Shown in pieces: positions 61,562 to 64,000 of a stretch of 64,000 bases of DNA. The DNA lies in the NCBI GenBank assembly GCA_047975325.1, contig JBKEDF010000007.1, forward strand, positions 1 to 64,000. Reading direction: 5' to 3'. The DNA is from JBKEDF01 sp047975325 (GTDB lineage: Bacteria > Pseudomonadota > Alphaproteobacteria > Rhodobacterales > Rhodobacteraceae). The notes beneath the pieces are model-generated. The model saw nothing but the letters and a program-made list of their open reading frames with translations. It was not told where the DNA came from and searched no databases. Positions within the stretch are counted from its first letter, which is position 1, and every line of letters begins with the position of its first letter. The position numbers and the translations under genes are program-made.

Positions 61562-62419
61562 ATGGCCGAATATACGCCGCCGAAGGTCTGGCAATGGAAC
61601 AAGGCGAATGGAGGGGCCTTCGCCTCAACCAACCGTCCGATCGCCGGGCCGACCCATGACAAGGAATTGCCCGTCGGCAAGCACCCGTTCCAGCTTTATT
61701 CCCAGGGAACACCGAATGGGGTCAAGGTTACGATCATGTTTGAGGAGTTGCTTGCGCTTGGGCATGCGGGTGCCGAATATGACGCTTGGCCGATCCGTAT
61801 CGGTGACGGTGATCAGTTCGGATCGGGCTTTGTCGATGTGAATCCGAATTCCAAGATCCCCGCTCTGATGGATCGTTCCGGTCCGGAGCCCCTGCGGGTC
61901 TTCGAAAGTGGCTCCATCCTTGTGCATCTTGCCGAGAAATTCGGTGAATTCCTGCCCGCGACGGGGCCGGAGCGTACCGAGGTGATGAACTGGCTTTTCT
62001 GGCAGATGGGATCAGCGCCTTATCTGGGAGGGGGCTTTGGGCATTTCTATGTCTATGCGCCGGAAAAGATCGAATATTGCATCGATCGCTTTTCGATGGA
62101 GGCGAAACGCCAGCTTGATGTGCTGGAACGGCAACTGGCCTTGCGCCCCTATATAGCGGGGGAAAACTATACCATTGCCGATATCGCGATCTGGCCCTGG
62201 TATGGTCAACTTGCGCTTGGTCGCCAATATGGTGCGGGTGAATTCCTGGATGTGAAATCCTATGACAATGTCGTGGCCTGGGCGAAAAAGATCGATGCCC
62301 GTCCGGCAGTGAAAAGGGGGGCCATGGTGAATCGCTTTTCCGGTGATCCGGCCTTGCAACTTCATGAACGTCATGACGCGTCCGATTTCGACCTGCGCAC
62401 ACAGGACAAGATCGGCTGA
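61562..62419 (+). CDS. yghU: Glutathione S-transferase family protein YghU
   Basis: The 285-residue protein starts YTPPKVWQWNKANGGAFASTNRPIAGPTHD, the extended N terminus peculiar to YghU (nu-class). The thioredoxin-like domain follows (YSQGTPNGVKVTIMFEELL, NPNSKIPALMD), then a helical C domain (NYTIADIAIWPWYGQL). E. coli YghU reduces disulfides and organic peroxides with two bound glutathiones. The ATG at 61562 follows AAGGGA. It is divergent from the nucleotidyltransferase gene. Confidence 0.93.
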   Translation: MAEYTPPKVWQWNKANGGAFASTNRPIAGPTHDKELPVGKHPFQLYSQGTPNGVKVTIMFEELLALGHAGAEYDAWPIRIGDGDQFGSGFVDVNPNSKIPALMDRSGPEPLRVFESGSILVHLAEKFGEFLPATGPERTEVMNWLFWQMGSAPYLGGGFGHFYVYAPEKIEYCIDRFSMEAKRQLDVLERQLALRPYIAGENYTIADIAIWPWYGQLALGRQYGAGEFLDVKSYDNVVAWAKKIDARPAVKRGAMVNRFSGDPALQLHERHDASDFDLRTQDKIG

Positions 62420-62459
62420 TCCATCGTCGGGCCTGCGGGTTTTTCATGGTGACAAGAAT

Positions 62460-62496
62460 GTTCCCCGGCCCTCCACGCGGTGGACGGCTGGGGAAC
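62460..62496 (+). terminator. Long hairpin after yghU, with TTGACA just beyond
   Basis: A 37-base imperfect palindrome pairs GTTCCCC with GGGGAAC, then (through one wobble and one mismatch) GGCC and TCCAC with GTGGA and GGC around a 3-base loop. It lies 40 bp after yghU and probably ends its transcript, although no T-tract follows. A consensus -35 hexamer, TTGACA (62497-62502), begins immediately after and may serve ftsB. Confidence 0.5.
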
Positions 62497-62597
62497 TTGA
62501 CAAGGGGGATTCCCTTTGTTGTCCGTTTCTGCCATGATTCGCGCCACGCCCCCGGCCAAGAGGGGCAGCGATGAGCGGTGAAACGAGGCAAGGCAAG

Positions 62598-62900
62598 ATG
62601 TCCATTCAGAAATCCCGGCCCGCGCTGGCCTCTCTTTTGTTGATGACATTGGGCGTGATGCTGGGCGGTTATTTCACCTTTGCGGCCGTACAGGGGGAAT
62701 ATGGTGTTTTTCGCCGGGTTGAACTGGATGCCGAAAAACACGAACTAATCGAAACCCGTGATCAGCTTCAGGCGGAACTGGCGCAGATGCAAAACCTTAC
62801 GCATCGGCTTTCGGACGGCTATCTTGACCTTGATCTTCTTGATGAACAGGTCCGCAACGTGCTGGGCTATGTTCGTGGCGATGAGATCGTGATCCGCTGA
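62598..62900 (+). CDS. ftsB: Cell division protein FtsB (septum formation initiator)
   Basis: The 100-residue bitopic protein has a single helix at about residues 9-30 (ALASLLLMTLGVMLGGYFTF), then a periplasmic coiled coil (VELDAEKHELIETRDQLQAELAQMQNLTHRL) and a conserved end (LDLLDEQVRNVLGYV). This is the DivIC/FtsB family, part of the FtsQBL divisome subcomplex. Rhodobacterales FtsB has this length. The ATG at 62598 follows AGGCAAG; an upstream in-frame ATG adds 9 residues. Confidence 0.9.
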   Translation: MSIQKSRPALASLLLMTLGVMLGGYFTFAAVQGEYGVFRRVELDAEKHELIETRDQLQAELAQMQNLTHRLSDGYLDLDLLDEQVRNVLGYVRGDEIVIR

Positions 62901-62937
62901 GCTCCAGCCGACCCCGACACCCGCTACACCATGCCTT

Positions 62938-63345
62938 TCAAAGTTCGATCTCGGGCGGAGTTTCGATGACTTCACCCTCCGGCACGGGGGGCGGTGGGGC
63001 ATCCGGCTTGCGGCGGATCAGGATATCGCCATTGGGCAGCCTTTCGGGGGCTTCGTAATTGCGGACATCCCCCAATAGCGTGCTCAATTGGCGGGCCAGT
63101 GGTTCTATTTCCCTCATGGCGCGGCCCATTTCATCAAGGGCGGGTTCCATTTCCTGAAGCAATCCGCGCAGCAGAAGGTTGAAACCTTCTTCCATCATGC
63201 TGGTTTCGCCCTCGGCATCCTCTTGCGGGGGGGCGGGGGGGAGCTCCTGCGCAAGGGCGGGAGAGGCAAGGCCGAAACCGAGGCCCAGAAACAGGGCTGT
63301 GATTGTCTTGTTCATTCTGGTGATATGGGGGGCATCAAGGCGCAT
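62938..63345 (-). CDS. Small secreted protein of unknown function
   Basis: The 135-residue protein has a signal-like segment (MNKTITALFLGLGFGLASPALAQ after a short leader). The mature part has a predicted helix (MMEEGFNLLLRGLLQEMEPALDEMGRAMREIEPLARQLSTLLGD) and an acidic/proline-rich tail ending TPPEIEL. It lacks any Walker A or B motif, so an ATPase label would be unsupported. The ATG at 63345 has a good CAGGAG site and overlaps the nuclease stop by 11 bases; ATG 63315 is the alternative. Confidence 0.65.
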   Translation of the reverse strand: MRLDAPHITRMNKTITALFLGLGFGLASPALAQELPPAPPQEDAEGETSMMEEGFNLLLRGLLQEMEPALDEMGRAMREIEPLARQLSTLLGDVRNYEAPERLPNGDILIRRKPDAPPPPVPEGEVIETPPEIEL

Positions 63346-64000
63346 GTCCAGTCTCCTGCGGCCAAAGGTCCAGTGTCACGGGAAAATGATCGGAAGCTGT
63401 CAGCAGCGCTTCGCGCAATTCCGGCAGTTTCCAGCAGTTTGGTTCGTTCAGCGGGTGCCAGATCCGCCAGTGTGGCTTGGTGGCGGCAATGTCGGGTGAA
63501 ACCATCGCGAAATCCAGAAGTGCCTCGAAATAACGTTTTTCGCTATCAAGCCAGAACCGCGCGGTTGAGGCGGCCAGCCCATGGCGGCGGTTCAGCGTAA
63601 GTTCGGCATGCGGATCATGCAGGTGCAGCCAGGTTTCCTTTTCCGTGCCCAGAACGATTTCCACGCCCGAGAGGCCAAAGAGCTTTTCATATTCGTCCAG
63701 CCCCGGCCCGTCATTGAAATCACCCATCACGATCAGGCTGTCACCAGCCTCCAGATGCGTTTCCACCCGCGCGCGTAGCCAAAGGCATTGCGCCAGCTGC
63801 TTGCGGCGGTTCTCGATCGCGATCCGGGTGGCCTCGCGCGGGTTTCGCGCACCATGTGGCGCCTTTGATTTGGCATGGACCCCGATCAGCCGCAGATCCC
63901 GCCCCGCCATACGTAGTGCCAGTTCCAGCGGCGGTTTTGAAAAGGAAATCCGTTCGGGATGGGAATCCACGTTCAGATCATGTGAATAAACCCCATCGAA
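63335..64000 (-). CDS. Endonuclease/exonuclease/phosphatase family protein (cut by window end)
   Basis: The C-terminal 221 residues of a DNase I-like phosphoesterase are visible; the start lies beyond 64000. Family motifs are GVYSHDLNV near the cut, VHAKSKAPHG, the metal-binding VMGDFNDGPGLDEYE, and the catalytic SDHFPVTLDL near the end. Members cleave nucleic acid or phospho-sugars; which applies is unknown. It is probably co-transcribed with the small secreted protein that follows. Confidence 0.88.
   Translation of the reverse strand, partial: FDGVYSHDLNVDSHPERISFSKPPLELALRMAGRDLRLIGVHAKSKAPHGARNPREATRIAIENRRKQLAQCLWLRARVETHLEAGDSLIVMGDFNDGPGLDEYEKLFGLSGVEIVLGTEKETWLHLHDPHAELTLNRRHGLAASTARFWLDSEKRYFEALLDFAMVSPDIAATKPHWRIWHPLNEPNCWKLPELREALLTASDHFPVTLDLWPQETGHAP

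Noticed and set aside
62938..63345. Labelling the small secreted protein as an AAA+ ATPase
   Set aside because: It has a signal-like segment and only about 110 mature residues, with no Walker A, Walker B or sensor motifs.
1..64000. Search for mobile elements, integrases, toxin-antitoxin pairs or defence genes
   Set aside because: No transposase, integrase, att-like duplication, restriction enzyme or CRISPR-associated protein was recognised; the single ribbon-helix-helix gene has no toxin partner.

Overview
The window reads as a GC-rich alphaproteobacterial chromosome, most likely Rhodobacterales. The evidence is a ChpT-type histidine phosphotransferase next to a DUF3553 gene, an olsB-olsA ornithine-lipid pair, obgE-proB, an RNase E with a long acidic insert in its S1 domain, many ABC and TRAP importers, and frequent 4-base ATGA stop/start overlaps. 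I see no rRNA, tRNA, CRISPR array, transposase or prophage.

Layout, left to right. (1) 1-1717: a copper island with a copper P-type ATPase (cut by the window edge) divergent from csoR and a DUF411 gene, sharing a CsoR-type operator. (2) 1848-8606: a MarR/SRPBCC pair, a DUF4173 membrane protein coupled to a two-component system, a YnfA-family protein and a piperideine/pyrroline-2-carboxylate reductase-like gene. (3) 7833-17573: a nine-gene minus-strand operon combining a CUT1 sugar importer with an aldolase-family enzyme, an enolase-superfamily dehydratase, two dehydrogenase-family enzymes and an IclR regulator fused to an SMP-30 lactonase. Together this looks like a non-phosphorylating route for an unknown sugar. 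(4) 17855-21024: glmU-glmS. (5) 21188-25492: an RND efflux pump with its adaptor. (6) 25749-33422: glucuronate catabolism (uxuA, uxuB, TRAP importer, uxaC) with a divergent GntR regulator. (7) 33623-41463: 5-formyl-THF cyclo-ligase, rne, ccdA, a hydrolase-like membrane protein paired with a cytochrome P450, and a ribbon-helix-helix protein. (8) 41550-49345: a GMC oxidoreductase, an aldehyde dehydrogenase and a CUT2 importer. (9) 49655-57526: obgE-proB and proA, separated by an opposite-strand Mla/MCE lipid transporter. (10) 57536-64000: chpT, DUF3553, olsB-olsA, a ThiE-like protein, a MobA/MocA-like transferase, yghU, ftsB, a small secreted protein and a nuclease/phosphatase cut by the window end.

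Two genes carry apparent frameshifts: rne near 35492-35505 and the TRAP binding protein at 30286-30295. Because rne is normally indispensable and both sites are homopolymer or dinucleotide runs, sequence error is at least as likely as real mutation.

The most unusual items are the IclR-SMP-30 fusion inside the operon it probably controls, a sensor kinase with almost no extracytoplasmic domain coupled to a polytopic DUF4173 protein, the hydrolase-like/P450 pair, and a ThiE-fold protein whose catalytic motifs are largely replaced.
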